Shown here in pieces: positions 8,805 through 17,956 of a DNA stretch of 64,000 nucleotides. Both the position numbers and the translations under genes were made by a program. The stretch spans positions 109,514 through 173,513 of the forward strand of contig JAGWWC010000001.1 in the NCBI GenBank assembly GCA_018970545.1, read 5' to 3'. Origin of the DNA: Betaproteobacteria bacterium. GTDB lineage: Bacteria; Pseudomonadota; Gammaproteobacteria; Burkholderiales; Burkholderiaceae_A. The notes below the pieces were generated by a model. It was given only the letters and a program-made list of their open reading frames with translations. It was not told where the DNA came from and did no database searches. The number at the start of each line of letters is the position of its first letter. Positions within the stretch are counted from its first letter, which is position 1.

Positions 8805-10265
8805 TTAGAGTTTTTTACGTTGGCTGACGGGCTCAATTCTGAGCGCTTCCCGATACTTTGCAATCGTGCGCCGCGCAACTTGAATGCCCTCTGCGGAAAA
8901 GCGGTCTGAAATCTGCTGATCGGACAGAGGCCGTCGCGGATCCTCCTCGGCAATCCATTGCCGGATCTTGGCCTGCAGGGCAGTGGAGGAGGCGGCCCCC
9001 CCACCCTCGGTGCGGACATGGCTGGTAAAGAAGTATTTCAGCTCGAAGGTGCCGCGGGGCGTGAGCATGTATTTGTTGGTGGTCACGCGCGAGACCGTCG
9101 ATTCGTGGAGCTCGCAGCGCTCAGCGATTTCTCGCAGCACCAGCGGACGCATCGCGATTTCACCCTGCTCGAAAAACGCCTGCTGCTCAATGGCAATTGC
9201 CTGCGAGACACGCAAAATCGTATCGAAGCGTTGTTGAATATTTTTGATGACCCATCGGGCCTCTTGCAGCTGGGCTGTCATGCTGCTGGCCCGCTCCTGA
9301 CGAATGAGTTCGGCATAAAGTGGATTGATGGAGAGTCGTGGCACGGCGGATTCATTGAGCCGCACCTGCCACCGGCCGCTCCCTCTTCGTGTGCCGAGTC
9401 GATAAGCGATGACATCCGGCACGATGGATTCGGCCGCATCTTCCGTGAAGTCAGCGCCGGGCTTTGGATTGAGCCGCTGAATCAACTGCATGGATGCCTT
9501 GAGCGCTTCTTTGTCACAGCGAAGTGCCTGACACAGCCCATTGAAATCTTTGGCGCCGAGGGCATTCAGGTGGGCCATATCGCTCACGATGCTCGTGGCC
9601 AGCGCCCGACATGGGCCATCAGCGTCTTCTGCATCGGGATCCGCCTCATGATTCCGGGGGGCCAGTTGGAGCAAAAGACACTCTTGCAGCGTTCGCGCTC
9701 CGACACCCCGAGGATCGAGGCTTTGTAATAGTTTTAGCCCGAGCGCGATTTCATCAGCATCCAATCGTTCGCCGAACGTTTCTGAAAACAAATCCGCCAC
9801 GCTTTCCTCGAGCTCCTCCAGGCTGTCGCGCAGATAGCCATCGTCATCCAAGGATTCAATCAGCGTGTCGAGCCAAGCGCGATCGCGATCCGACAACGTC
9901 AGGCTGTGGGCCTGTTCGCGCAGATGCTGCCGCAGGCTGATGGGCTGACTCTGTTGTGACTCCCACCAGTCGTCATCGTCGTTGTGGGCCCGCGACCCAC
10001 CTGAGGACCAGCTCTCAGCGGAGCCGGCCATGCCCTCATCTGCCCGATCGGAAGCATCGGGTGGGCCGTCGTCCGGGCCTGGCGCCTCGGGGCTGGACGC
10101 GGGCTCAGCCATTTCGAGCAGCGGATTTTCGTGAAGAAATCGATCCACCTCCTGCTCGAGATCGGCTGTCGACATCTGCAGCAGGCGAATCGACTGCTGC
10201 AGCTGCGGCGTCAGCGCCAGTTGTTGCGAGGTACGAAGGCCGAGAGAGGGTTTAAGGGCGGCCAT
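8805..10265 (-). CDS. rpoN: RNA polymerase sigma-54 factor
   Basis: Sigma-54 directs transcription from -24/-12 promoters with AAA+ enhancer-binding proteins. The 486-residue protein has the three expected regions. Glutamine-rich region I opens with LKPSLGLRTSQQLALTPQLQQS. An acidic region II covers about 55-110 (EAPGPDDGPPDASDRADEG and a DDDDWW patch). The core-binding and DNA-binding part ends with the RpoN box ARRTIAKYREAL near 470. It starts 5 bases after lptB and is co-transcribed with it. No enhancer-binding protein gene is in the window. Confidence 0.97.
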   Translation of the reverse strand: MAALKPSLGLRTSQQLALTPQLQQSIRLLQMSTADLEQEVDRFLHENPLLEMAEPASSPEAPGPDDGPPDASDRADEGMAGSAESWSSGGSRAHNDDDDWWESQQSQPISLRQHLREQAHSLTLSDRDRAWLDTLIESLDDDGYLRDSLEELEESVADLFSETFGERLDADEIALGLKLLQSLDPRGVGARTLQECLLLQLAPRNHEADPDAEDADGPCRALATSIVSDMAHLNALGAKDFNGLCQALRCDKEALKASMQLIQRLNPKPGADFTEDAAESIVPDVIAYRLGTRRGSGRWQVRLNESAVPRLSINPLYAELIRQERASSMTAQLQEARWVIKNIQQRFDTILRVSQAIAIEQQAFFEQGEIAMRPLVLREIAERCELHESTVSRVTTNKYMLTPRGTFELKYFFTSHVRTEGGGAASSTALQAKIRQWIAEEDPRRPLSDQQISDRFSAEGIQVARRTIAKYREALRIEPVSQRKKL

Positions 10266-10270
10266 GCACG

Positions 10271-11020
10271 TTACATTCGAAAATGTTCCCCAAGGTATAC
10301 CTTGCGGACATTTGCATCGGCAATGATGTCTTGCGGCACGCCGCTGGCGAGCACTGTGCCCTCGCTAATGATGTAGGCGCGATCACAAATGCCAAGGGTC
10401 TCACGGACATTGTGATCGGTGATGAGCACACCGATGCCACGCTCTTTTAAAAATCGCACAATCCGTTGAATCTCAATGACTGCAATCGGATCGACGCCCG
10501 CAAAAGGCTCGTCCAGCAAAATAAATCGTGGCGAGGTTGCCAGCGCCCGCGCAATTTCAACCCGTCGTCGCTCTCCGCCAGAGAGCAGAATCGCCATGTT
10601 GTTGCGCAGATGGGCAATCTGCAGATCCTCCAGCAGCCCTCCGAGACGTTCTTCAATATGGGCCGCATCCAATGCTTTGCCTTCAGCAGTGCGCTGCAGC
10701 TGTAGCACCGCCCGAATGTTGTCGGCCACCGATAGCTTGCGAAAGACAGAGGCCTCCTGCGGCAGATACGACAGCCCAAGCCGGGCCCGACGATGAATCG
10801 GAAGTCGCGCGAGATTCTCTCCATCCATCAGAATCTCCCCGGCATCCGATTTCACCAGGCCCACGATCATGTAAAAGCTTGTGGTCTTTCCTGCGCCGTT
10901 GGGGCCCAGCAGGCCCACCACCTCACCACTTTCAATGTGCAGCGTGACATTCTTGACGACCTCACGGCCCTTGTAGGATTTCCTTAGGCCGCGCACGTCC
11001 AGCGTGTTGATCGCTGCCAT
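10271..11020 (-). CDS. lptB: LPS export ABC transporter ATP-binding protein
   Basis: LptB powers extraction of lipopolysaccharide from the inner membrane with LptFG (not in this window). The 249-residue ATPase has Walker A GPNGAGKTTSFYMIVGL at 37-53, the Q-loop LPQEASVFRKLSV, an ABC signature LLSGGERRRVEIARAL, Walker B FILLDEPFAGVDP and the H-loop ITDHNVRE. The start codon shares one base with the lptA stop region, so lptC-lptA-lptB are translationally linked. Confidence 0.97.
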   Translation of the reverse strand: MAAINTLDVRGLRKSYKGREVVKNVTLHIESGEVVGLLGPNGAGKTTSFYMIVGLVKSDAGEILMDGENLARLPIHRRARLGLSYLPQEASVFRKLSVADNIRAVLQLQRTAEGKALDAAHIEERLGGLLEDLQIAHLRNNMAILLSGGERRRVEIARALATSPRFILLDEPFAGVDPIAVIEIQRIVRFLKERGIGVLITDHNVRETLGICDRAYIISEGTVLASGVPQDIIADANVRKVYLGEHFRM

Positions 11021-11547
11021 TAACGCTTACCTGGCATCAGCACCATGCGCGAGCGGGGCTGGCCCTGCGAAGATTCCACCTGGTACTGTTCGGTGATGTT
11101 GTTGTAAGTCAGCGCATCCCCAGCCACTTGATCTTTCAGTACATCGCCCTCTAAGCGCCGCAAGATGGCATTCTGACTGAGGGTCACGACCTCGTCTTTT
11201 CCGTTGTAGTCCAGACGGACCGACTCCCCTTCCATGAATTCGTTAACACCATCTCTTTTTTGCCGAAAGCGCGCTGGCTTTCCGACCATCGTGCCAAAAG
11301 TATTGCCTGCCGCGTCTTGCCAGAGCTCCATGCGATCACCGCGCATGATCAGCGTGCCCTTGGTCAGCACTACATTTCCTGTAAAGATGGTGATTTGTTT
11401 TTGATCGTCGTGATTCAGCCGGTCAGCATCGATGGTGGTGGGCTTGTCTCGGTCCGCTTTTTCCGCCCGAAGCGGCCCGAGGCCTGCCATGCACAGCGAC
11501 ACGATCAGGAGCAGCGCCGGCCAGCGCGAGAGATGAATAATACTCAC
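11020..11547 (-). CDS. lptA: Periplasmic LPS transport protein LptA
   Basis: LptA forms the periplasmic bridge that carries LPS between inner-membrane LptC and outer-membrane LptDE. The 175-residue product has a signal peptide (residues 1-28, cleavage near PLRAEK) and a single OstA beta-jellyroll: IDADRLNHDDQKQITIFTGNVVLTKGTLIMRGDRMEL, then FRQKRDGVNEFMEG, with a basic C-terminal tail. It overlaps lptC by 4 bases upstream and touches lptB downstream. Confidence 0.95.
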   Translation of the reverse strand: MSIIHLSRWPALLLIVSLCMAGLGPLRAEKADRDKPTTIDADRLNHDDQKQITIFTGNVVLTKGTLIMRGDRMELWQDAAGNTFGTMVGKPARFRQKRDGVNEFMEGESVRLDYNGKDEVVTLSQNAILRRLEGDVLKDQVAGDALTYNNITEQYQVESSQGQPRSRMVLMPGKR

Positions 11548-12128
11548 GGCTGGCCTTTTTTCGGAACCACCATTCGTGAGTCCGAGACAATTTCCAGCTG
11601 ACGAGTTTTCTGATCCAGCCGCATGCCCTTGCCCTGCAGGGTTGAAGCGCCGCGTTCAATGAGCACCGGCGCATCGGTCAAGGCCCGCTCTTCACGGACC
11701 AAAAATGTGGCTTGGCTGGTGAAGACCTTCGCGGCAGGCTGCCCATCAAAGGCGCTGCGCTCAATCCGAACATTGCCTTCTAGATCAATGTGATTCTGCT
11801 GGCGAGTGGTGATGGCCCGGTCTGCCCGCATGACTGTGGCGGGACGGTCACTGGCCAGCGAGACCATGACGGGCTGCTCCACGAGGCTTCGATCCGCCTG
11901 CTCTTCAAACAGAATGCGTCGTGCATCGAGCCGGTACTGGGCATGGCCCTGCGCATCACTACGGGTGACCCGCGGATTTTCAATAATCGCATTGGGTCCC
12001 GCGGAATTGACCACAGTGGCCTCAAGCTGGGCCCGACGCAGGAATTCATTCAGGCCCCAAGAGGCCGCCGCCAGCAACGCAAAGATGCTGACGGAGATGG
12101 TGCTGCCGAGCCATTCGGGCTGTCTCAT
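11544..12128 (-). CDS. lptC: LPS export system protein LptC
   Basis: LptC is a single-pass inner-membrane protein that hands LPS from LptBFG to LptA. The 194-residue product has one N-terminal membrane segment (about residues 10-28, followed by GLNEFLRRAQLE) and a periplasmic jellyroll with YRLDARRILFEEQ, TRQQNHIDLEGNVRIER and a C-terminal QLEIVSDSRMVVP strand. It overlaps kdsC by 4 bases and lptA by 4 bases, so the Kdo and Lpt genes form one operon. Confidence 0.94.
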   Translation of the reverse strand: MRQPEWLGSTISVSIFALLAAASWGLNEFLRRAQLEATVVNSAGPNAIIENPRVTRSDAQGHAQYRLDARRILFEEQADRSLVEQPVMVSLASDRPATVMRADRAITTRQQNHIDLEGNVRIERSAFDGQPAAKVFTSQATFLVREERALTDAPVLIERGASTLQGKGMRLDQKTRQLEIVSDSRMVVPKKGQP

Positions 12129-12637
12129 CGCCGGGACTCAAGAATGAAATCGCAGCATTCACGGACCGCACCAAAGCCCCCTGCTTTGCCCGAGATCCAA
12201 TGGGCGGCGGCCAATACCGCATCAACAGCATGCGGAGGTGCCGCCGCAAAATGAACTCGATCGAAGATTTCCAAGTCGGGTAGATCGTCCCCCATATGTC
12301 CACACTCACTAGCCAGGATGCCTCGTTCATGCAGCACCTGATCAAAAGCGAAGCCTTTGTGCTGTGCGCCTTGAATCACAACATCGAAGCCCAGCTCGCG
12401 GGCCCGGGCTTCGGTCGCGGGATGGGTTCTTCCGCTGAGAATCCCCAGCCTCAGGCCTGCCTGCTGAAGCGCTTTCAGGCCGTGACCATCGAGAACATGA
12501 AAACGTTTCAGTGTCTCTCCCTGGCCTGAGTAATACAGGCCTCCATCGGTCAGCACGCCGTCGACATCAAAAAACATCCAGCGAAGGGCCTTCGCCCTGC
12601 GGGCTGCGTCTTCAAAGGAGGGATTCGTTGTCGGCAT
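12125..12637 (-). CDS. kdsC: 3-deoxy-D-manno-octulosonate 8-phosphate phosphatase
   Basis: KdsC removes phosphate from Kdo 8-phosphate, the third step of Kdo synthesis for LPS inner core. The 170-residue protein is a C0-type HAD phosphatase. The nucleophile loop FFDVDGVLTDGGLYY lies at 22-36, LGILSGRTHPATEARA carries motif II, and motif IV GHMGDDLPDLEIF is near 115. The length matches E. coli KdsC (188) without a long tail. It starts 26 bases after kdsD and overlaps lptC. Confidence 0.96.
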   Translation of the reverse strand: MPTTNPSFEDAARRAKALRWMFFDVDGVLTDGGLYYSGQGETLKRFHVLDGHGLKALQQAGLRLGILSGRTHPATEARARELGFDVVIQGAQHKGFAFDQVLHERGILASECGHMGDDLPDLEIFDRVHFAAAPPHAVDAVLAAAHWISGKAGGFGAVRECCDFILESRR

Positions 12638-12663
12638 CTTGGCTTTGGCCCGTGTGCTGAAGG

Positions 12664-13680
12664 CTAAAGAATCTTGGCCGCAAACAGATCGTGTATGCCC
12701 ACAGCACCCTCCAGGCGGCCCGCATCATCGACCACCAAAAGATGATTGATGCGGGTCGATTCCATGAGATGGGCCACTTCGCTGGCCAGCCGATGGCGAT
12801 CGATGGTCTTGGGCTGTTTGCTCATCACTTGATCGATCTGTACACCGCGGATATCGGTGCCCTGAGACAAGACCCGCCGCAAATCGCCGTCGGTAAAAAT
12901 ACCCATCACACGCTGCTGATCATCCGTCACTGCCGTCATGCCCATGCGCTTGGCGCTCATCTCAGCAAATGCATCGGTAACGGCAGTACCCAGTTGCACC
13001 GCGGGAAGCTGCTGGCCGGTACGCATCACGTCCTCGACACGAATCAGCAGCCGTCGGCCCAGGCTACCTCCGGGGTGCGAGCGCGCGAAATCTTCTGCAC
13101 TAAATCCGCGCAGATCCAGCAGCACGAGTGCCAACGCATCGCCCAGCGCCAATGCGGCGGATGTGCTTGCCGTTGGCGCGAGATTTAACGGACAGGCCTC
13201 GGCACGCACGGCCGCATTCAGGTGAACATCAGCCGCCCGCGCAAGTCGTGATTCAGGGTTTCCGGTCACGGCAATCAGTGTGGCGCCCAAGCGTTTGATG
13301 TAAGGCGCGATGAAGGAGAGCTCCTCGGTCTCTCCTGAGTTAGAAAATGCCAATACGACATCATCAGCCTGAATCATGCCGAGATCGCCGTGCTGGGCCT
13401 CCGCAGGGTGCACAAAGTAGGCGGGCGTTCCGGTGGAGGCCAGCGTGGCCGCCACTTTGTTGGCCACATGGCCCGACTTACCGATTCCCGAGACCACCAC
13501 GCGGCCTGTGCAGCGGAGAATCCGTTCGGCGGCCTGCACCAATTGGTGGTCGAGTTGGTCGAGAAGGCCAAGCACCGCATCGGCCTCAATGCGGATCACC
13601 TCACGGGCTCGTTCAAACACCCGCTCTGCGCTGAATTCGGACCGCTGGTGACGGTGTGGATCTTTGCTTTGATTTTCCAT
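12664..13680 (-). CDS. kdsD: D-arabinose 5-phosphate isomerase
   Basis: KdsD converts ribulose 5-phosphate to arabinose 5-phosphate, the first committed step toward Kdo. The product (338 residues from the ATG at 13680; the frame extends upstream to 13734) has a SIS domain with SGIGKSGHVANKVAATL and PAEAQHGDLGMI (about 65-115) and FSNSGETEE. A C-terminal pair of CBS domains follows (about 215-338: VEDVMRTGQQLP and VMSKQPKTIDRHRLA). The family is about 325 residues, which favours the later start, though ribosome sites are weak at both. It heads the Kdo/Lpt/rpoN operon and is divergent from the antiporter. Confidence 0.93.
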   Translation of the reverse strand: MENQSKDPHRHQRSEFSAERVFERAREVIRIEADAVLGLLDQLDHQLVQAAERILRCTGRVVVSGIGKSGHVANKVAATLASTGTPAYFVHPAEAQHGDLGMIQADDVVLAFSNSGETEELSFIAPYIKRLGATLIAVTGNPESRLARAADVHLNAAVRAEACPLNLAPTASTSAALALGDALALVLLDLRGFSAEDFARSHPGGSLGRRLLIRVEDVMRTGQQLPAVQLGTAVTDAFAEMSAKRMGMTAVTDDQQRVMGIFTDGDLRRVLSQGTDIRGVQIDQVMSKQPKTIDRHRLASEVAHLMESTRINHLLVVDDAGRLEGAVGIHDLFAAKIL

Positions 13681-13761
13681 CGTGCTGGCAGTGCGCGTTG
13701 TTACACTTGACCCCATGGGAAAACAGTGTAGCAAAGGCCGCTAGCAAACTTCATACCAGCT

Positions 13762-15753
13762 ATGGATTCGCTCCTCGGGGTCATCGTTGTATTGCTGGCC
13801 GTCTCGGTGGGGGCGGTGACGGCGGCTCGGGCCTTGAAGCTGCCGCCCCTGGTGGGCTATTTGACGGTCGGGGTAGTGCTCGGACCGAATGCCCTTGCGC
13901 TTGCGCCTGACACGGATGTCACGCGATGGCTTGCAGAGATCGGCGTGGTGTTTTTGATGTTCTCGATTGGCCTGGAATTCAGCCTGCCCAAACTGCGGGC
14001 CATGCGCAGTCTCGTCTTTGGACTGGGTGGCATCCAAGTGGGACTCACGCTGGCGATGGTGGCGAGCCTCATTGGCCTGACGGCCTCCTGGCATGGCATG
14101 ACGTGGCAGGCGGGGGTCGCACTGGGGGGCGCGTTGGCGATGTCATCGACCGCGATGGTGATGCGGCTTGCCGGAGATCGCGGCGAGTTGGAATCCGCCC
14201 ACGGCAGGCCGGTTGTGGGCGTGCTGCTGTTTCAGGATCTCGCGGTTGTGCCGCTTTTGGTATTAATTCCGGCACTGTCTGGCCTCACGGGCCAATCGGA
14301 TCAGGGCCTGGGCTGGGCGCTCAGCATGGCGGTGGCCAAATCCATTCTCGTGCTGGGGCTGGCCCTGCTGATTGGCCAGCGCCTAGTGCGGCCCTGGCTC
14401 ACGCTGGTGGCCCGGCGAAAGTCTCAGGAACTATTCACCTTGAATGTGCTGCTGATGACGCTCGGGCTGGCGCTCATCACCGAGCATGCTGGCCTGTCGC
14501 TGGCCTTGGGCGCGTTTCTTGCCGGCATGCTGATCTCTGAGACGGAGTATCGCTATCAGGTGGAGGCAGATGTGAAGCCTTATCGCGATGTGCTGATGGG
14601 CTTGTTTTTTATTTCTGTCGGCATGCTGCTGGATTTCTCTGTGCTCGTCTCGCAGTGGATGTTGGTGTTACTGATGGTGATCGGCCCGATGCTGTTTAAG
14701 TTTGTTGTGATTGCAGCTCTCGCGCGTTTTTTCGGCATCAGTACAGGCCCCTCATTAAAGACCGGCCTGTGGCTATGTCAAGCGGGCGAGTTTGGTTTCG
14801 TGCTCTTGGATCCGGTTGGATTAAATGGCCTCGTCCCCCAATCGGTATTACAGCCAGTACAGGCCGCCATGGTGATTTCGATGTTGATTGCGCCCTTCAT
14901 CATTGAGCAAAGTGACCGTTGGATTCTGCGGCTGGTGCGCAACGAGTGGTTTTTGCGTTCCCTCGAGATTCATCGGATTGCCTCTCAGACATTGGGCTCA
15001 GATCAGCATGTGATCGTTTGTGGCTTTGGCCGATGTGGCCAGAATCTTGCGCAAATGCTGGATGCAGAGCGTATTGCCTACGTGGCACTGGATCTGGATC
15101 CGCAGCGGACCCGTGAGGCCGCTGCTGCCGGCAGCTCGGTGGTGTTTGGCGATGCGGCCCGTCGCGAGACATTGCTGGCGGCAGGCGTGCATCGGGCCTC
15201 GATCTTGGTCATCACTTACGCCGATCGGGCCTCGGCAGTGCATGTCATTCATGCGGCCCGCCAACTCGCGCCCGCCCTGCCGATTATCGTCAGGTCTCGT
15301 GATGATCATGATTTGTCCAGCCTTCGGGCTGCGGGTGCAACGGAGGTCGTGCCCGAGGTGGTGGAAGGCAGCCTGATGCTGGCCTCGCATGCATTGGCCC
15401 TGGCGGGCGTGCCGCTGCATCGTGTCTTGCGCCGGGTGCGTGAGGTCCGAGACAGTCGGTATGCGCTGCTGCGCGGATATTTTCATGGGTCGATGGACGA
15501 TGTCAGCGAACGCAGCGCAGAAATTATGCTGCGCTCTTATAGCGTTGCAGCCACATCACCCTCTGTGGGATTCACAGTGGACTCGCTGCGCTTTGAGGAG
15601 ATTGGGGTTGAGATGACCAGCCTGCGTCGCGGCAAGGAGCGGCTTGCCATCGATGCAGGCTTGATGATTCAGGCCCACGATGTCATGGTGCTACGGGGCA
15701 CATCGGAGGCGCTGGCGATCGCCGAGGAACTCTTAAGCGGCAATCGCGCCTAA
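13762..15753 (+). CDS. CPA2-family cation:proton antiporter with RCK domain (KefB/KefC-like)
   Basis: A 663-residue inner-membrane antiporter, probably for K+ efflux against H+. Residues 1-390 form about 12 hydrophobic segments, with the CPA2 core FLMFSIGLEFSLPKLR, a substrate-site SSTAMVMRL, GAFLAGMLISETEYRYQVE and FFISVGMLLDF. A cytoplasmic RCK/TrkA-N domain begins near 415 (VIVCGFGRCGQNLA, with the second nucleotide-binding strand VALDLDP), and a TrkA-C domain ends the chain. No kefF/kefG partner gene is adjacent. The 80-base gap to kdsD holds a possible TTGACC -35 at 13707 but no convincing -10. This locus is conserved beside kdsD in Burkholderiales. Confidence 0.92.
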   Translation: MDSLLGVIVVLLAVSVGAVTAARALKLPPLVGYLTVGVVLGPNALALAPDTDVTRWLAEIGVVFLMFSIGLEFSLPKLRAMRSLVFGLGGIQVGLTLAMVASLIGLTASWHGMTWQAGVALGGALAMSSTAMVMRLAGDRGELESAHGRPVVGVLLFQDLAVVPLLVLIPALSGLTGQSDQGLGWALSMAVAKSILVLGLALLIGQRLVRPWLTLVARRKSQELFTLNVLLMTLGLALITEHAGLSLALGAFLAGMLISETEYRYQVEADVKPYRDVLMGLFFISVGMLLDFSVLVSQWMLVLLMVIGPMLFKFVVIAALARFFGISTGPSLKTGLWLCQAGEFGFVLLDPVGLNGLVPQSVLQPVQAAMVISMLIAPFIIEQSDRWILRLVRNEWFLRSLEIHRIASQTLGSDQHVIVCGFGRCGQNLAQMLDAERIAYVALDLDPQRTREAAAAGSSVVFGDAARRETLLAAGVHRASILVITYADRASAVHVIHAARQLAPALPIIVRSRDDHDLSSLRAAGATEVVPEVVEGSLMLASHALALAGVPLHRVLRRVREVRDSRYALLRGYFHGSMDDVSERSAEIMLRSYSVAATSPSVGFTVDSLRFEEIGVEMTSLRRGKERLAIDAGLMIQAHDVMVLRGTSEALAIAEELLSGNRA

Positions 15754-15793
15754 AATAAGGCGCAACGCCTCCACTCGATCGTCAGGGTTTTCT

Positions 15794-16672
15794 TTGCCGC
15801 AGGATCACACCGCATCTTCTTCGTCTTTTCTAAAAGCCTCGACTGCCCCGCGCGATGCTGCGCCAGTGGTCGCGTTTCGTCGTCTGAGTTTTGGCTATGG
15901 CCAGCGGCCGGTGATTGATTCGGTGAGCTTCGAGATTCCGACGGGCCAAGTGGTGGCCTTGATGGGCGGATCGGGCGTGGGCAAGACGACACTGCTGCGA
16001 CTGATCAGCGGCCTAGTTGTGCCTTCGCAAGGAATCGTGGAAGTCTTTGGCCAGCCGTTAGAGCCCCATCATCAGGGGCGTCTCTATGAAGTCCGTCGTC
16101 GGCTCGGTTTGTTGTTCCAGTTTGGCGCTTTGTTTACGGATCTGACGTGCTTTGAAAATGTTGCGTTTCCAATCCGTGAACACACCAACCTCTCCGAGTC
16201 GATGCTGCGTGACCTGGTCTTGCTCAAACTAGAGTGTGTCGGCCTGCGGGGTGCCGCCCAGCTCAAGCCCGCGGAGATCTCAGGCGGCATGGCCCGAAGA
16301 GTCGCGCTCGCCCGCGCCATCGCCTTGGATCCCGAGCTGATTCTTTACGATGAACCATTTGCCGGCCTGGATCCCATCTCTCTGGGCGTGACCGCCAATC
16401 TGATTCGTGGACTGAACAGTGCGCTGGGTGCCACTTCAATTGTCGTCACGCATGACGTTGCCGAAACCTTTGCGATTGCGGATCGAATTTTTGTGTTTGC
16501 GCCCTCCCCAACGGGCGCCAAGCTTGCTGCACAGGGAACGCCGGATGAGTTGCGGGTCAGCGAGGATCCTTTTGTGCGTCAGTTTCTCGATGGCCGCATG
16601 GATGGCCCAGTTCGATTTCACTACCCGGCGGCACCGCTGCATCAGGCACTCGGCCTCTCGGAGAATCGGTGA
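15794..16672 (+). CDS. mlaF: Phospholipid transport ABC ATP-binding protein MlaF
   Basis: MlaF is the ATPase of the Mla pathway, which moves phospholipids between the membranes to keep outer-leaflet lipid asymmetry. The start is TTG at 15794, with AGGG six bases upstream. The 292-residue product has a 28-residue leader before the ABC domain, then Walker A GGSGVGKTTLLRL, Q-loop LFQFGALFTDL, signature ISGGMARRVALARAI, Walker B LILYDEPFAGLDP and VVTHDVAE. Its stop codon overlaps the mlaE start (TGATG). Confidence 0.95.
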   Translation: MPQDHTASSSSFLKASTAPRDAAPVVAFRRLSFGYGQRPVIDSVSFEIPTGQVVALMGGSGVGKTTLLRLISGLVVPSQGIVEVFGQPLEPHHQGRLYEVRRRLGLLFQFGALFTDLTCFENVAFPIREHTNLSESMLRDLVLLKLECVGLRGAAQLKPAEISGGMARRVALARAIALDPELILYDEPFAGLDPISLGVTANLIRGLNSALGATSIVVTHDVAETFAIADRIFVFAPSPTGAKLAAQGTPDELRVSEDPFVRQFLDGRMDGPVRFHYPAAPLHQALGLSENR

Positions 16673-17460
16673 TGTCGATACTCAACGCGGTCGCTGCACT
16701 GGGCCAGGCATGGTTCAAGCTGGTCCAAGATCTCGGCAGTTTTGCGCTGCTGCTGCTGGGTATCGTACGGCGCTCGGCGGTCATCTGGAGGCGGCCGCGA
16801 CTGATCGCAGCTCAGGTGCATTTTCTTGGCAATCATTCTTTGGCCATCATTGTGGTGGCCGGACTGTTTGTTGGGCTGGTACTGGGCCTTCAGGGCTACT
16901 ACACCCTGAGGCGTTATGGGTCCGAGGAGGCCCTCGGCCTGCTGGTCGCCCTCGCCTTAGTGCGAGAGCTCGGCCCGGTGATCTCGGCTTTATTGTTTGC
17001 TGGCCGGGCCGGCACCTCGCTGACTGCTGAGATCGGCCTGATGAAAGCGGGTGAGCAGCTCGCTGCTTTGGAGACGATGGCAGTGGATCCGATCGCTCGG
17101 GTTCTGGGGCCGCGTTTTTATGGCGGGCTCATCGCGGTGCCCCTGCTGGCCACTTTATTTTCCGCGGTCGGCGTGCTCGGGGGCTGGCTGGTGGGGGTCG
17201 TGCTGATTGGCGTAGACCCCGGCGCCTTCTGGTCGCAGATGTCGGGTGGCGTCGATTTCTGGGACGATGTCGTCAATGGTGTAATCAAGAGCCTAGTTTT
17301 CGGGGTCGCTGTCACCCAGATTGCGCTGATGCAGGGCTATGGCGCCCGGCCCACTCCAGAGGGCGTGGCCCGGGCAACGACGCTGACGGTGGTGGTGGGC
17401 TCGCTGGCTGTTTTGGGACTCGATTTTGTACTGACCGCACTCATGTTTGGAGAGCTTTAA
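16672..17460 (+). CDS. mlaE: Phospholipid transport permease MlaE
   Basis: MlaE is the inner-membrane permease (MlaE/YrbE family) of the MlaFEDB complex. The 262-residue product has five or so hydrophobic segments and family motifs VGLVLGLQGYYTLRRYGSEE, LVRELGPVISALLFAGRAG, TAEIGLMKAGEQLAALETMAVDP and the C-terminal GARPTPEGVARATT. I took the ATG at 16672 that overlaps the mlaF stop; a GTG one codon earlier is the alternative. mlaD follows after three bases. Confidence 0.96.
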   Translation: MSILNAVAALGQAWFKLVQDLGSFALLLLGIVRRSAVIWRRPRLIAAQVHFLGNHSLAIIVVAGLFVGLVLGLQGYYTLRRYGSEEALGLLVALALVRELGPVISALLFAGRAGTSLTAEIGLMKAGEQLAALETMAVDPIARVLGPRFYGGLIAVPLLATLFSAVGVLGGWLVGVVLIGVDPGAFWSQMSGGVDFWDDVVNGVIKSLVFGVAVTQIALMQGYGARPTPEGVARATTLTVVVGSLAVLGLDFVLTALMFGEL

Positions 17461-17463
17461 AAA

Positions 17464-17949
17464 ATGCAGTCGCGAAATTTAAATCTTGCTGTCGGAGCCT
17501 TTGTGCTTCTGGGACTGCTGGCGTTGCTCTTTATGGCCCTGCAGGTCAGTAACCTTGGCACCCGCGGCCCCGGCGGGTCCTATGAGTTGAAGGCCTACTT
17601 TGACAATATCGGCGGGCTCAAGCCTCGAGCAGCGGTGCGCAGCGCTGGCGTGGTGGTGGGACGTGTCCGACAAATTCAATTCGATGATCAACAGTATCAA
17701 GCGCTCGTGCTGATAGATATGGACGCACGTTATCAATTTCCGAAAGACACCTCGGCCAAGATCCTGACCTCCGGATTACTGGGCGATAACTATGTCGGCC
17801 TTGAGCCCGGCGGCGACACGGAGATGTTGAAGTCAGCAGACCGCATCCGCATGACCCAGTCAGCGGTGGTGCTTGAAAATCTGATTTCTCAATTCCTCTA
17901 CAACAAAGCGACTGAGCCATCATCCCCCGCTGGCTCTGGCCGCAAATAA
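17464..17949 (+). CDS. mlaD: Phospholipid-binding MCE protein MlaD
   Basis: MlaD forms a hexameric periplasmic ring bound to MlaFE and holds phospholipid during transfer. The 161-residue product has one N-terminal membrane anchor (about 7-28) and a single MCE domain: YELKAYFDNIGGLKPRAAVRSAGVVVGRVRQI, then ILTSGLLGDNYVGLEPGG. A C-terminal helix (SAVVLENLISQFLYNKA) probably lines the ring pore. The length is typical. It is co-transcribed in mlaFEDACB. Confidence 0.95.
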   Translation: MQSRNLNLAVGAFVLLGLLALLFMALQVSNLGTRGPGGSYELKAYFDNIGGLKPRAAVRSAGVVVGRVRQIQFDDQQYQALVLIDMDARYQFPKDTSAKILTSGLLGDNYVGLEPGGDTEMLKSADRIRMTQSAVVLENLISQFLYNKATEPSSPAGSGRK

Positions 17950-17956
17950 ATTGTTC

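Noticed and set aside
13681..13734. Extended N-terminus of KdsD
   Set aside because: Adds 18 residues without similarity and passes family length; the internal ATG at 13680 is preferred.
13707..13740. Sigma-70 promoter TTGACC / TAGCAA for the antiporter
   Set aside because: -10 matches only half of the consensus; not strong enough to list as a feature.
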